NCBI GenBank assembly: GCA_913062575.1
Contig: CAJXVT010000011.1
Span: 1 to 57,888 of the forward strand
Reading direction: 5' to 3'
Source: an uncultured Flavobacteriaceae bacterium
Lineage (GTDB): Bacteria; Bacteroidota; Bacteroidia; Flavobacteriales; Flavobacteriaceae
DNA length: 57,888 nucleotides
Positions 9,945 to 18,458 of the stretch are shown in pieces (within the stretch, counting starts at the first letter, position 1; each line of letters starts with the position of its first letter). A model generated the notes under the pieces. That model ran no database searches and was not told where the DNA came from. It was given only the letters and a program-made list of their open reading frames with translations. The position numbers and the translations under genes are program-made.

Positions 9945-10640
9945 TTAAACAGCAGCTACTGCTACTTTATTCTTCTTTTCAGAAACTACTTGACCATCTA
10001 ATAGATTGATAATTCTTCCAGAATAACTTGCGTCGTGAGACGAGTGTGTAACCATTATAATGGTTGTTCCTTCATCGTGTAACCCACATAATAATTCCAT
10101 AACTTCATTACCATGAGAACTGTCTAAGTTTCCAGTTGGCTCATCTGCCAAAATTAAGGGTGGTTTTGTTACCAAGGCTCTTGCTACAGCCACACGTTGT
10201 TGCTGCCCTCCAGATAATTGTTGAGGAAAGTGTGATGCTCTATGTGAAATTCCAATTTTATCAATCAGCTCATTAACTCTAAATTTACGTTCAGAAGAAG
10301 GCACTTTATTATAAAGTAATGGTAATTCAATATTTTCAAAAACAGTCAACTCATCAATTAGATTAAAATTCTGAAAAATAAATCCAATGTTTTTTTTGCG
10401 TACTTCAGATCGTCCTTTCTCATTTAAATGAGCAATTTCTTTTCCTTGAAATGTATAGCTTCCGCTTTCTGGCTTATCTAACATTCCTAAAATGTTTAGC
10501 AACGTAGATTTTCCACAACCAGATGGCCCCATTATAGATACAAACTCTCCTTTTTGAATTTCAAATGTCACATTATTTAATGCTGTAGATTCAATATCTA
10601 CTGTTCTGTATACTTTTGTTAATTTGTCTAATTTTATCAT
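9945..10640 (-). CDS. ABC transporter ATP-binding protein (MacB/LolD type)
   Basis: A 231-residue ATPase with every nucleotide-binding motif in order: Walker [11 protein letters not shown]-loop FIFQNFNLI, signature [15 protein letters not shown], Walker [14 protein letters not shown], and the H-loop in IIMVTHSSH. The TGNLDS ending is typical of the LolD/MacB/FtsE branch. It lies 18 bases upstream of the permease and 4 bases downstream of the adaptor, so the three are surely co-transcribed. It energises the FtsX-type permease by mechanotransmission across the inner membrane. Confidence 0.95.
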   Translation of the reverse strand: MIKLDKLTKVYRTVDIESTALNNVTFEIQKGEFVSIMGPSGCGKSTLLNILGMLDKPESGSYTFQGKEIAHLNEKGRSEVRKKNIGFIFQNFNLIDELTVFENIELPLLYNKVPSSERKFRVNELIDKIGISHRASHFPQQLSGGQQQRVAVARALVTKPPLILADEPTGNLDSSHGNEVMELLCGLHDEGTTIIMVTHSSHDASYSGRIINLLDGQVVSEKKNKVAVAAV

Positions 10641-10644
10641 CGTG

Positions 10645-11892
10645 TTATTTTTTTATGATTATTGTTTCGTAATTTTTATATGCATCGTAAGAAGAACTAA
10701 TAAACTTTTCCCCTTCGTTAATTCCATCTAAAACTTGATAAAAAGCAGGGTTTTGGCTCCCCAATTTTATCATTCTTTTATGTGCTTCTCCGTTCTCATC
10801 TACCACAAAAACAAATTGTCCACCAGATGATTGAAAGTAATTTCCTCTAGGTAATAGTATTGATTCTTGAGCTTTTGCTAATTCAAGTTTTACTTGAATA
10901 GATTGACCAATAGTTACAGAAGCTGGAGGAGTTTTTAGGAAAACCAATTCAATTTCAAATTGCCCATTTACAACTTCAGATAATACTTTACTAACTTTCA
11001 AATCAACTTGTTTACCATCTAGCGTAAATCTTGCCAATTGCCCCTTTTTTACTGAACTTAAATAGTATTCATTTACCTGACCTTTTATTTTAAACCCAGA
11101 TTGAACATCTATTTTTGCAACATTTTGATTTCTTAAATAAGATTCACCTAATACAGGGTCAAATGATGAAAGCATTCCTGTTACAGGAGCTTTTACAAGC
11201 ATTTTATTAATGTTATCATGAATCAATTTTAAGTTTCTTTCCATCAATGCAATGGATCTATCTATTTGATTGATTTGTAATTTATTGTCAATTTCACTTT
11301 TCTTCACGTTTCTATTCATAAAATCGCGCTTATTCTTCAAGTGTTTGTAAGAAGCTTCTCTATTTATATAATTATTTTTAGGAATAATTCCTTTCGCATA
11401 AAAAACAGAATCAATTTTATAAGCTCTTTTTTCATTTGCTAAATTGTTTTCACTGTCAATTAATGATTCAGCCAAGTCTCTTTGTATTTTCTCCAAAGAA
11501 AGTTTTAGGTTTCTTAGATTGTTTATTTGCTCAATAATAGCAGTTTCTTGATTCATATAATTTAATGTTACTGCTGGATTGCTTAAGCGTAACAAAGGAG
11601 TTCCTTTAGCAACTCTAATACCATCTTCAATAAATATCTCATCTACAATTCCTCCTTCAAGTGTATTTACCAAGACTAAATTGATAGGCTCAATATCACC
11701 ATCAATTAAAATTACATCTTGAAAACTTCCTTTAGTTACTTCTTTTACAGAAATTTTTGAAGCATCTACTTTATACGTTTTTTCACCAATTGCTGACATT
11801 CCGAAATAAAACAGTAGAAGAATTACAATTCCACTTACCAAGTAAACTGTCTTCTTTTGATCCCACTTCTTTTTTTCTATTTTTTTATCCAT
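10645..11892 (-). CDS. Periplasmic adaptor (membrane fusion) protein of ABC efflux pump
   Basis: A 415-residue protein of the HlyD/RND-MFP adaptor family, first gene of the efflux operon. One N-terminal membrane anchor (about residues 14-34) is followed by a barrel-sandwich half (GGIVDEIFIEDG, KGTPLLRL), a long coiled-coil hairpin (about 90-210), the second sandwich half (LVKAPVTGMLSS) and a beta-barrel/membrane-proximal region. The start is placed at 11892. The longer reading from 11928 would begin inside the promoter-like element at 11919-11934. The adaptor should bridge the permease to a TolC-like channel encoded elsewhere. Confidence 0.88.
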   Translation of the reverse strand: MDKKIEKKKWDQKKTVYLVSGIVILLLFYFGMSAIGEKTYKVDASKISVKEVTKGSFQDVILIDGDIEPINLVLVNTLEGGIVDEIFIEDGIRVAKGTPLLRLSNPAVTLNYMNQETAIIEQINNLRNLKLSLEKIQRDLAESLIDSENNLANEKRAYKIDSVFYAKGIIPKNNYINREASYKHLKNKRDFMNRNVKKSEIDNKLQINQIDRSIALMERNLKLIHDNINKMLVKAPVTGMLSSFDPVLGESYLRNQNVAKIDVQSGFKIKGQVNEYYLSSVKKGQLARFTLDGKQVDLKVSKVLSEVVNGQFEIELVFLKTPPASVTIGQSIQVKLELAKAQESILLPRGNYFQSSGGQFVFVVDENGEAHKRMIKLGSQNPAFYQVLDGINEGEKFISSSYDAYKNYETIIIKK

Positions 11893-11918
11893 TATTATTT
11901 TTCGTTTGATTTCTATTA

Positions 11919-11934
11919 CACAATGCAAGTGCCA
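11919..11934 (-). promoter_or_regulatory. Near-consensus sigma-54 promoter for the efflux operon
   Basis: The minus strand reads TGGCAC, five bases, then TTGTG. This is the -24/-12 arrangement of sigma-54 promoters (GG, ten bases, GC) with a perfect -24 block and a GC-to-GT change at -12. Transcription would begin near 11908, leaving a leader of about 16 bases before the adaptor start. The divergent gene encodes a sigma-54 activator, which makes the match more credible. Confidence 0.5.
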
Positions 11935-12019
11935 TAAATAAAATAAACATCAAATCTTTAATTATCAAGGCTTTAACACATATTCAGTAATTAAAAAGTG
12001 TCCATTATTGAACATTATG

Positions 12020-12049
12020 TTGTACGCTATCGTACATTTTGTATGTTTG
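12020..12049 (+). promoter_or_regulatory. Promoter and palindromic operator of the response-regulator operon
   Basis: TTG at 12020-12022 and TATGTTTG at 12042-12049 match the Bacteroidota -33 and -7 elements with 19 bases between them. The space is filled by TGTACGCTATCGTACA (12021-12036), a perfect 6-bp inverted repeat with a 4-base centre. A protein bound there would block this promoter. The palindrome also lies about 110-130 bases upstream of the predicted efflux start, the usual distance for a bEBP enhancer site. Confidence 0.55.
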
Positions 12050-12074
12050 CCGAGTAATTTAATGTTAATGTAAC

Positions 12075-13463
12075 ATGAGTAAAATTAAATCGACCATACT
12101 TATTATTGATGATGATGAAGATGTTTTATTGTCTGCGAAACTGTTGCTAAAAAAACAGTATGAAACAATTATTACCAGAAACTCTCCAAAAGAGATAAAT
12201 CAATTAATTTCAACCAAAAAAATTGATATTGTTATTTTAGATATGAATTACCGTATTGGTTTTAACGATGGTAAAGAGGGAATTTATTGGTTAAAGCACA
12301 TTTTAAGCATCAACACTAAAATGGTGGTTATTTTAATGACCGCCTACGGAGAAGTTGAATTGGCCGTGGATTGTATTAAAAATGGTGCTTTTGATTTCAT
12401 TTTAAAACCGTGGACCAACGAAAAATTTTTAGCAACCATACATGCAGGATTAGAGTTAAGTAGATCTAACCACAAAATTTCTATTTTAGAGCAAACAAAC
12501 AAATCATTACAAAAATCTACTGAACAAAAGTTTGGGACGATTATTGGAAAATCATCAAGCATGCTTTCTGTGATGAAAACCATTGAAAAAGTAAGCGCTA
12601 CAGATGCTAGTATTTTAGTTTTGGGTGAAAACGGAACTGGAAAACAACATATAGCTAGAGAAATTCACAAACGTTCAGAGTTTTCTAACGGCCCATTTGT
12701 ACATGTAGATTTAGGTTCTTTATCAGAAAGTTTATTTGAAAGTGAGTTGTTTGGACACAAAAAAGGTGCTTTTACTGATGCCTATGAAGATAAGCCTGGA
12801 CGATTTGAAATGGCAGAAAACGGAACCTTGTTTCTCGATGAAATTGGCAATTTACCTTATAATTTACAATCAAAATTATTAACCGTTTTACAAGATAGAA
12901 AGGTAACACGTTTAGGAGAAGGAATTGAAAGACATTTTAATGCTCGATTGTTATTTGCAACTAATGCACCATTAAATGAATGGGTTGCCGAAGGAAAATT
13001 TAGACAAGATTTATTGTTTAGAATCAATACTGTAGAAATCACTATTCCACCACTAAGACAGCGTAAAGAAGATATAAAAGACTTTGTAATGCATTATTTA
13101 CATTTGTTTAGAGAAAAGTACCATAAGTCGCATTTAAAACTTAATAAAGCTGCACTTTCTGTGTTAGAAAAACATCATTGGCCAGGAAATGTACGTGAAA
13201 TTCAACATACTATTGAACGTGGTGTAATTATGGCAGATGCTCATGAAATTACTCCAGATGATTTTAATTTATCAAAAATGCCAATAAGTCCAACAACAAA
13301 AACTGTTGTTGATACTTATGATAACTTAAACCTTCAAGAGATTGAAAAAATGTTGATTCAGAAAGCCATAGAAAAACATGAAGGAAATATTTCTAAAGCG
13401 GCCAAAGAACTAGGTTTAACACGAGCAGCACTGTATAGAAGATTAGAAAAATTTAACATATAA
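12075..13463 (+). CDS. Sigma-54-dependent response regulator, NtrC family
   Basis: A 462-residue activator with three domains. The receiver domain (about residues 1-125) has its phospho-acceptor Asp at 56 (VILDMNY) and a conserved Lys in LKPW. The AAA+ domain (about 150-385) has Walker A GENGTGKQ, the sigma-54 contact loop as GAFTDA (the classical form is GAFTGA), Walker B LFLDEIG and the arginine-finger region. A Fis-type helix-turn-helix ends the protein (NISKAAKELGLTRAAL). It is divergent from the ABC efflux operon and 10 bases before its partner kinase gene. The likely role is phosphorylation-dependent activation of the efflux operon and control of its own promoter. Confidence 0.92.
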   Translation: MSKIKSTILIIDDDEDVLLSAKLLLKKQYETIITRNSPKEINQLISTKKIDIVILDMNYRIGFNDGKEGIYWLKHILSINTKMVVILMTAYGEVELAVDCIKNGAFDFILKPWTNEKFLATIHAGLELSRSNHKISILEQTNKSLQKSTEQKFGTIIGKSSSMLSVMKTIEKVSATDASILVLGENGTGKQHIAREIHKRSEFSNGPFVHVDLGSLSESLFESELFGHKKGAFTDAYEDKPGRFEMAENGTLFLDEIGNLPYNLQSKLLTVLQDRKVTRLGEGIERHFNARLLFATNAPLNEWVAEGKFRQDLLFRINTVEITIPPLRQRKEDIKDFVMHYLHLFREKYHKSHLKLNKAALSVLEKHHWPGNVREIQHTIERGVIMADAHEITPDDFNLSKMPISPTTKTVVDTYDNLNLQEIEKMLIQKAIEKHEGNISKAAKELGLTRAALYRRLEKFNI

Positions 13464-13473
13464 ATAAAAGAAA

Positions 13474-14850
13474 TTGATTAAACGTTTTACCATACAAGTA
13501 ACAGTAAGAATATTAATAATCATTTTATTTTGTGTGCTGCTTTCTTATTTTATAATTAAAAGCTATTGGTTTAGTTGTTTTGGAATTTCAGTATTTATTG
13601 TTTTACAAGGTGTTTTTTTGGTGAAATACGTAAATCAAACTAATTATTCTCTAGTTAAGTTTGTAAACGCCTTAAAGAATGAAGATTATTCGGTGTACTT
13701 CTCTCCTACTCAAAAAGGAGATTCTTTTGCAAAAGTATACGATGATTTTAATTTGATCATTAAAATGTTTAAGCAGAATAAGATTGAAAAAGAAGCACAA
13801 TACACCTATTTTAAATACATTTTAGAGCATGTAAATTTAGGAATCATTTCAATTAAGAAAGAAGATTTTTATAATGAAAAATCGGTGAATGAAATCTTAT
13901 TTTTAAATCAAGCAGCATGCAGTATTTTAAATCAACCTAAACATAAATATTGGCATCGCTTCTCAAAAAACATTCCTTGGTTAGCATCAGAAATTGAGAA
14001 GATTATTGATGGAGGAAAATTGTTAGTTGATTTCGGAGACGAAACAGACCATAAACAATTATCATTAGAAGTAATTGAAATAGAACTAGTTGAATCACCT
14101 TACTTAATCATAAGCTTTCAAGATATTAGATCTGAAATTGAACAAAAAGAAATTGAAGCTTGGCATAATGTAATTCGTGTTTTGGCTCATGAAATGCTAA
14201 ATTCTTTTACTCCAGTTAGCTCATTAGCATCAACAATGAAATCTATTACAGAAGATGCTGAAGGCAAATTATTACCCATTGATCAATTAGACGCAGAAGA
14301 TATTCAGGATATTAACACAGCTGCTAGTGCCATTAAAAAAAGATCTGAAGGCTTGTTAGAATTTGTAAAGGATTATAGAACCATTTCTAGTGTTCCAATT
14401 CCAAAAATTCAAAAAATTAATGTAAACGAGTTTCTAACTTCAATTCAGTTATTAATGAAAGAAGCTTTAGAAAAAGCTGCAATTGATGTTACCATTACTC
14501 CTATTCCTGCAAACACTACTATTAATGCTGATTACAAACTAATTGAACAAGTATGCATCAACTTAATAAACAATAGTATTTACGCCTTAAAAGGGATAAA
14601 AAAACCCACCATAAAAATACATTGTTCTATTAATTTAGATAAAGTTATTATTGTATTTACCGACAACGGACAAGGTATTGAAGAGGAAATCATCAATCAG
14701 ATATTCATTCCTTTTTACACAACCAAAAAAAATGGTTCTGGAATTGGGTTAAGTCTTTCAAAGAACATCTTAAAGAAGCATGGCGGAAACTTATTGGTAA
14801 ACTCAGAACCAGGAGTTTTCACTTCATTTTCTTTAGTCTTTAAGAACTAA
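13474..14850 (+). CDS. Sensor histidine kinase, partner of the NtrC-type regulator
   Basis: A 458-residue kinase read from a TTG start, because no ATG occurs in frame before the conserved region. Two hydrophobic segments (about residues 8-28 and 33-52) form a short membrane hairpin. A PAS-like region (about 105-220) follows. The phospho-accepting His is at about 239 (VLAHEMLNSF). The ATPase domain shows the N box NLINNSIYAL, G1 box DNGQGIEEE, F box IPFYTTKK and G2 box GSGIGLSLS. There is almost no periplasmic loop, so it probably senses a membrane or cytoplasmic signal. It lies 10 bases after the regulator gene and converges on the sulfite-oxidation operon with an 8-base gap. Confidence 0.9.
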   Translation: MIKRFTIQVTVRILIIILFCVLLSYFIIKSYWFSCFGISVFIVLQGVFLVKYVNQTNYSLVKFVNALKNEDYSVYFSPTQKGDSFAKVYDDFNLIIKMFKQNKIEKEAQYTYFKYILEHVNLGIISIKKEDFYNEKSVNEILFLNQAACSILNQPKHKYWHRFSKNIPWLASEIEKIIDGGKLLVDFGDETDHKQLSLEVIEIELVESPYLIISFQDIRSEIEQKEIEAWHNVIRVLAHEMLNSFTPVSSLASTMKSITEDAEGKLLPIDQLDAEDIQDINTAASAIKKRSEGLLEFVKDYRTISSVPIPKIQKINVNEFLTSIQLLMKEALEKAAIDVTITPIPANTTINADYKLIEQVCINLINNSIYALKGIKKPTIKIHCSINLDKVIIVFTDNGQGIEEEIINQIFIPFYTTKKNGSGIGLSLSKNILKKHGGNLLVNSEPGVFTSFSLVFKN

Positions 14851-14857
14851 TAACGGT

Positions 14858-15733
14858 CTACCTATCCTTTCTAAAACCAGTAACTAATTGCCCCCAAAAA
14901 CTTGTTGGAAAAATTTCTTCATCTGGAAACCCTAACTCTATTGTACCGCTATCTTCAGGGATATAATTGGTTTTAAAAATATAATCCCAAATACTTAAGC
15001 TAATTCCGAAATTTATGCCATTTGGTTTACCTTCTGGCAACGCTTTAACATGGTGGTATAGGTGCATTACAGAATTGTTGAAAATGTATTTTAAAGGTCC
15101 CCAAGTAATTTTAATATTGGCATGATTTAAATGCCCAATTAAAACTGCAAAAAAGTGGATAAAAAATGCTTGTTCAGGTTCTGCACCTACTAAAATCATA
15201 ACCGCTAGTGTCTTCAGAGGCTTGTAGAAGATGTTTTCCATCCAATGATAACGTAAATGAGCAGCAAAACCCATTTCTTTAACAGAATGATGTACTTTAT
15301 GAAATCTCCATAAAAATTCGAATTTATGCAACAATACATGTGTAAACCATTGTACAAAATCATTAAGAATAAAGAAAACAAGGATAAATACCCAAGTTGG
15401 CATTATACTCTTTTCTATTAACACAAACGATGAAGAAGTGATTCCGAAGCTATTGAAAACATTTCCTAAGATATCATACAAACCAAACAAACCAATTTGG
15501 AAAACGAAAAAATTAAGATACATATACATCCAATCTAACCAAAAATCTCTTCTGATGGCTTTTTGATTTTTTCTCCATGGAAATAGTAGTTCTAATCCCC
15601 AAACTAATAATGAGATGATAGTTAACCCCCAAAACCAGTTTTCATTCCAGGGAACATCAAATGTTATTTGTCTCCATTGGTAATTAGCCATTCCAGCTAC
15701 GGTATTTGTGAAAATTTCTAAATAAGTTTCCAT
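14858..15733 (-). CDS. Sterol desaturase/fatty acid hydroxylase family membrane enzyme
   Basis: A 291-residue protein with several membrane helices and the di-iron histidine clusters of the fatty acid hydroxylase superfamily: HVLLH, HKVHH, and HLYHH near residue 225, plus HLNH. These enzymes use O2 to hydroxylate or desaturate lipid chains. The substrate here is unknown; bacterial relatives act on carotenoids, sphingolipid-like or ether lipids. It starts 2 bases after the rhodanese gene and closes the sulfite-oxidation operon, an unexpected partner for sulfur chemistry. Confidence 0.85.
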   Translation of the reverse strand: METYLEIFTNTVAGMANYQWRQITFDVPWNENWFWGLTIISLLVWGLELLFPWRKNQKAIRRDFWLDWMYMYLNFFVFQIGLFGLYDILGNVFNSFGITSSSFVLIEKSIMPTWVFILVFFILNDFVQWFTHVLLHKFEFLWRFHKVHHSVKEMGFAAHLRYHWMENIFYKPLKTLAVMILVGAEPEQAFFIHFFAVLIGHLNHANIKITWGPLKYIFNNSVMHLYHHVKALPEGKPNGINFGISLSIWDYIFKTNYIPEDSGTIELGFPDEEIFPTSFWGQLVTGFRKDR

Positions 15734-15735
15734 TT

Positions 15736-16638
15736 TTATTTTATGCTTCGAGAATCGTTAATTATTGGTAAATCTTGATGATAACTCCATTCTGTCCATG
15801 AACCATCATAATTTAAAACATGTGTATATCCTAATAGTTGAGTTAAAACAAAAGTAGTATGGGCAGAACGCACTCCACTATGACAATATACAAACACAGG
15901 GGCATTTTTATCAGGGCTAATATCAGTATATATTTCTTTTAGTTCTGATACAGACTTCATCTTTTTATCTCCATTATAATCAATTGCATTAGCCCAATCA
16001 ATTAACTTACTTGATGGAATTCTCCCTGCTCTAAATGCTCCCTTTTTAATGTATTTCCCTTTATATTCATCAGTAGTTCTTGTATCAAGAATTACGGATT
16101 TATTTTTTATTGCATTTTTAATCTGCTCTTTAGAAGCAAATAAATCTGCATTAATTCCTTTTAATGTAAATATTGACGGAGAATTGCTTGATGTTTCTTT
16201 TGTAAAGGGCTTATTTGCGTTTTTTAACGTAGTTAAACCTCCGTTGAGCAATTTTACATTCTTGAAGTTATAATACTGTAAGACCCACCACAATCTAGCA
16301 GCATCGCACAAGCCTTTATCATCGTAAATAAGGAGTGTGTCATCATTTTCAATTCCTAACTTGCTAAATAGACTTTCTATTTGTTTCTGACTGGCTTTCA
16401 TTCCGCCATACATAAATGTAGGGTCTTCAATATCACTTCTCCAGATGTGTATCGCTTTTTTAATGTGACCAGAATTGTAAGCTTCAATCTTTCTAAAATC
16501 AATGATTTTTGTAGTCTTTAACTTCGATAAAGCTTCAAACTCGTCTATTTCAATTAAATAATTTTCTACAACTTCTTGTGGTTTACAACTTACAAGTAGA
16601 AATAGTAAGCAAAAAAACGCACTACTTTTTAAGTTCAT
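15736..16638 (-). CDS. Two-domain rhodanese (thiosulfate/mercaptopyruvate sulfurtransferase), lipoprotein
   Basis: A 300-residue protein starting with a lipoprotein signal (LLFLLVSCKP), so it is probably anchored in a membrane facing the periplasm. Two rhodanese domains follow. The N-terminal one has IYDDKGLCDAARLWW and appears structural. The C-terminal one carries the active-site loop CHSGVRS with the catalytic Cys at about 252. It overlaps the cytochrome gene by 17 bases. A sulfurtransferase beside a sulfite oxidase suggests that thiosulfate or persulfide sulfur is passed on or sulfite is released for oxidation. The direction of the reaction is inferred, not seen. Confidence 0.88.
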   Translation of the reverse strand: MNLKSSAFFCLLFLLVSCKPQEVVENYLIEIDEFEALSKLKTTKIIDFRKIEAYNSGHIKKAIHIWRSDIEDPTFMYGGMKASQKQIESLFSKLGIENDDTLLIYDDKGLCDAARLWWVLQYYNFKNVKLLNGGLTTLKNANKPFTKETSSNSPSIFTLKGINADLFASKEQIKNAIKNKSVILDTRTTDEYKGKYIKKGAFRAGRIPSSKLIDWANAIDYNGDKKMKSVSELKEIYTDISPDKNAPVFVYCHSGVRSAHTTFVLTQLLGYTHVLNYDGSWTEWSYHQDLPIINDSRSIK

Positions 16639-17086
16639 ACCAATCTATATTTGTTAAACGTAGTCTTCTTCCTTTTTCTACTGGCGGATAATTCTTTACC
16701 AAATAGTCTACAATAATTTTTTGATTATCACCTAAACCCCATAAATTCTGAGTTTCTTGCATCCATTTAATGGTTGCATTCCAACGATTTGCATTCATTC
16801 TATTTTGAATGACCAGTTTAGATGAATGACAATTGGTGCAATTATTTACAACAGTCATCAATCCAACATCCTCAACAAAACCAGTTCTTATGTGAATTCC
16901 GTCAACAATTAAATCTTCGTCAACTTCTACAACCAACTCTTTTTTATCTTGAAAGATACTTAGCGTAGGATCATATATTTTTAATAATAATAATCCGACA
17001 CAAACTGCCATTAAAAAAATAGCCGTGTATGCCAACCTTTCAGCTTTTTGTACTAATTTTTCATATTCGCTAGATCCTTTTTTCAT
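16622..17086 (-). CDS. Membrane-anchored monohaem cytochrome c (SorB-like)
   Basis: A 154-residue protein with one N-terminal membrane helix (about residues 18-38) and a single c-type haem site CTNCH (Cys83, Cys86, His87). A Met in the downstream WMQETQ is a plausible second axial ligand. Its start overlaps the SorA-like stop codon by one base (TAATG), implying translational coupling. It should accept electrons from the molybdoenzyme and deliver them to the respiratory chain, as SorB does for SorA. The membrane anchor differs from the soluble SorB of Starkeya. Confidence 0.85.
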   Translation of the reverse strand: MKKGSSEYEKLVQKAERLAYTAIFLMAVCVGLLLLKIYDPTLSIFQDKKELVVEVDEDLIVDGIHIRTGFVEDVGLMTVVNNCTNCHSSKLVIQNRMNANRWNATIKWMQETQNLWGLGDNQKIIVDYLVKNYPPVEKGRRLRLTNIDWYELKK

Positions 17087-18306
17087 TAGATTACTTTTAT
17101 AGCAATTCTGTGACAGGCATTATTTAAATACCCTTTTGGATTCCAGCCTGGCAACAACATTGGTTGCGCACTTTTGTTTGAATCTGTAGCTCTTGCCCAA
17201 ACTTCGTAATACCCCGCTTTTGGGAAGCTTATTTCTGCTTCAAAATGCTGCCAAGCCAAACGGTTTACAGGTTTTTCTAGCTTACATGTTTGCCATGTAG
17301 CACCAAAATCTATAGAATAGTCCATACTTGAAACCTCTAATTCGCCTGCCCAAGCATGTCCTCTAATATGTAGTGCTCTTCCTTTTTCTAGAATGGCACC
17401 AGATTTAGGGTAAGTAATTAAAGATTTAACAGGCATAGATTCAATAATCTTCATGTCTTCTTCTTTCACCTTATCTCCTGGAGCAACTGGATTTTTAGGA
17501 ACACGATATGCTGTTCCTTTCATTTTAGTTCCATCATGCTCTATATTACGTATGCTGATTCTATTTATCCATTTACCCGAAACTGATGCTGGCCATCCTC
17601 CAGCAACCAATCGTAAAGGAAATCCATGCGCTAGCGGAATTTTCTTGCCATTCATTTTATAGGCAATCAATGTTTCTTCTTGTAATGCTTTGTGCATTGG
17701 AGCACCTCTAGAAATTGGTTCTTTACTTGGATCTCCACTTAAATGCGTGTCTGCAGCATGGTAACCTATATATACAGCATCACTTTTAATCCCTGCATCT
17801 TCCAATACATCCTTCAGTCTAACTCCTGTCCAAGTTGCACAACTAACCGCACCAATTGTCCATTGATTTCCTTTTGCTGGTGGATCAAATTCACTTCTAC
17901 CATTTCCTCCACATTCTAATGTTAACTGATAGGTGTGTTGTTTAAATTTGGTTTTTAAATCGTTTATAGAATATGTTTTTTTACTTTTCACAGATTCTCC
18001 ATCAATAACTAGTCTCCAGTTTTTTTCGTCAATCTCTGTAGGAATCAGACCATTATTCCGAATAAACATTTTACTGTTTGGAGTAATCTTATCATCTAAC
18101 AAATGAGCTTTTGCCTCAATATTCCATGGTTTATCATTTAAAACAACCATTTCATTGTCTAAGTGAAATAATTTAAAGGGATCTGGTTTTTGGAGTGCTA
18201 CCGGTTGATAATCTTTAAACATGTTGCTTCCAAAAACAATTTCGGTTCCAATAAGAGTAGCTAGTGAGGTTAATGTAGCTTTTTTAATAAATTTTCTTCT
18301 TTCCAT
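17086..18306 (-). CDS. Molybdopterin-dependent sulfite oxidase (SorA/SoxC family)
   Basis: A 406-residue enzyme with a twin-arginine signal (ERRKFIKKA then a hydrophobic stretch), expected because the molybdenum cofactor is inserted before export. The oxidoreductase molybdopterin-binding domain has the metal-ligand Cys at about 132 (LTLECGGNGRSEF), and about residues 285-405 form the Mo-co dimerisation domain ending WNPKGYLNNACHRI. The length is normal for the family. Together with the adjacent cytochrome c it should oxidise periplasmic sulfite to sulfate. It is the first gene of the four-gene operon. Confidence 0.9.
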   Translation of the reverse strand: MERRKFIKKATLTSLATLIGTEIVFGSNMFKDYQPVALQKPDPFKLFHLDNEMVVLNDKPWNIEAKAHLLDDKITPNSKMFIRNNGLIPTEIDEKNWRLVIDGESVKSKKTYSINDLKTKFKQHTYQLTLECGGNGRSEFDPPAKGNQWTIGAVSCATWTGVRLKDVLEDAGIKSDAVYIGYHAADTHLSGDPSKEPISRGAPMHKALQEETLIAYKMNGKKIPLAHGFPLRLVAGGWPASVSGKWINRISIRNIEHDGTKMKGTAYRVPKNPVAPGDKVKEEDMKIIESMPVKSLITYPKSGAILEKGRALHIRGHAWAGELEVSSMDYSIDFGATWQTCKLEKPVNRLAWQHFEAEISFPKAGYYEVWARATDSNKSAQPMLLPGWNPKGYLNNACHRIAIKVI

Positions 18307-18336
18307 TAATTAAAGACAACGTTTAGTATTTGTTGC

Positions 18337-18344
18337 TAAATATA
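18337..18344 (-). promoter_or_regulatory. Possible -7 element for the sulfite-oxidation operon
   Basis: The minus strand reads TATATTTA, seven of eight positions of TAnnTTTG, 31 bases upstream of the SorA-like start. No -33 element stands out. Confidence 0.25.
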
Positions 18345-18458
18345 TTAAAATCAGATTATTTAACGGGTTCTAATTTTAGATTTAATTTTTATTCTTAATA
18401 AAAAGGCTTACATTTAAAAAAAAATTGTTAATTCTCTTAAAAAAACACCCATTGCTCT

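Noticed and set aside
11893..11928. Upstream ATG giving the efflux adaptor 12 extra residues.
   Set aside because: The added codons lie in the promoter-like element and encode no signal or anchor; the shorter form starts directly before the membrane segment.
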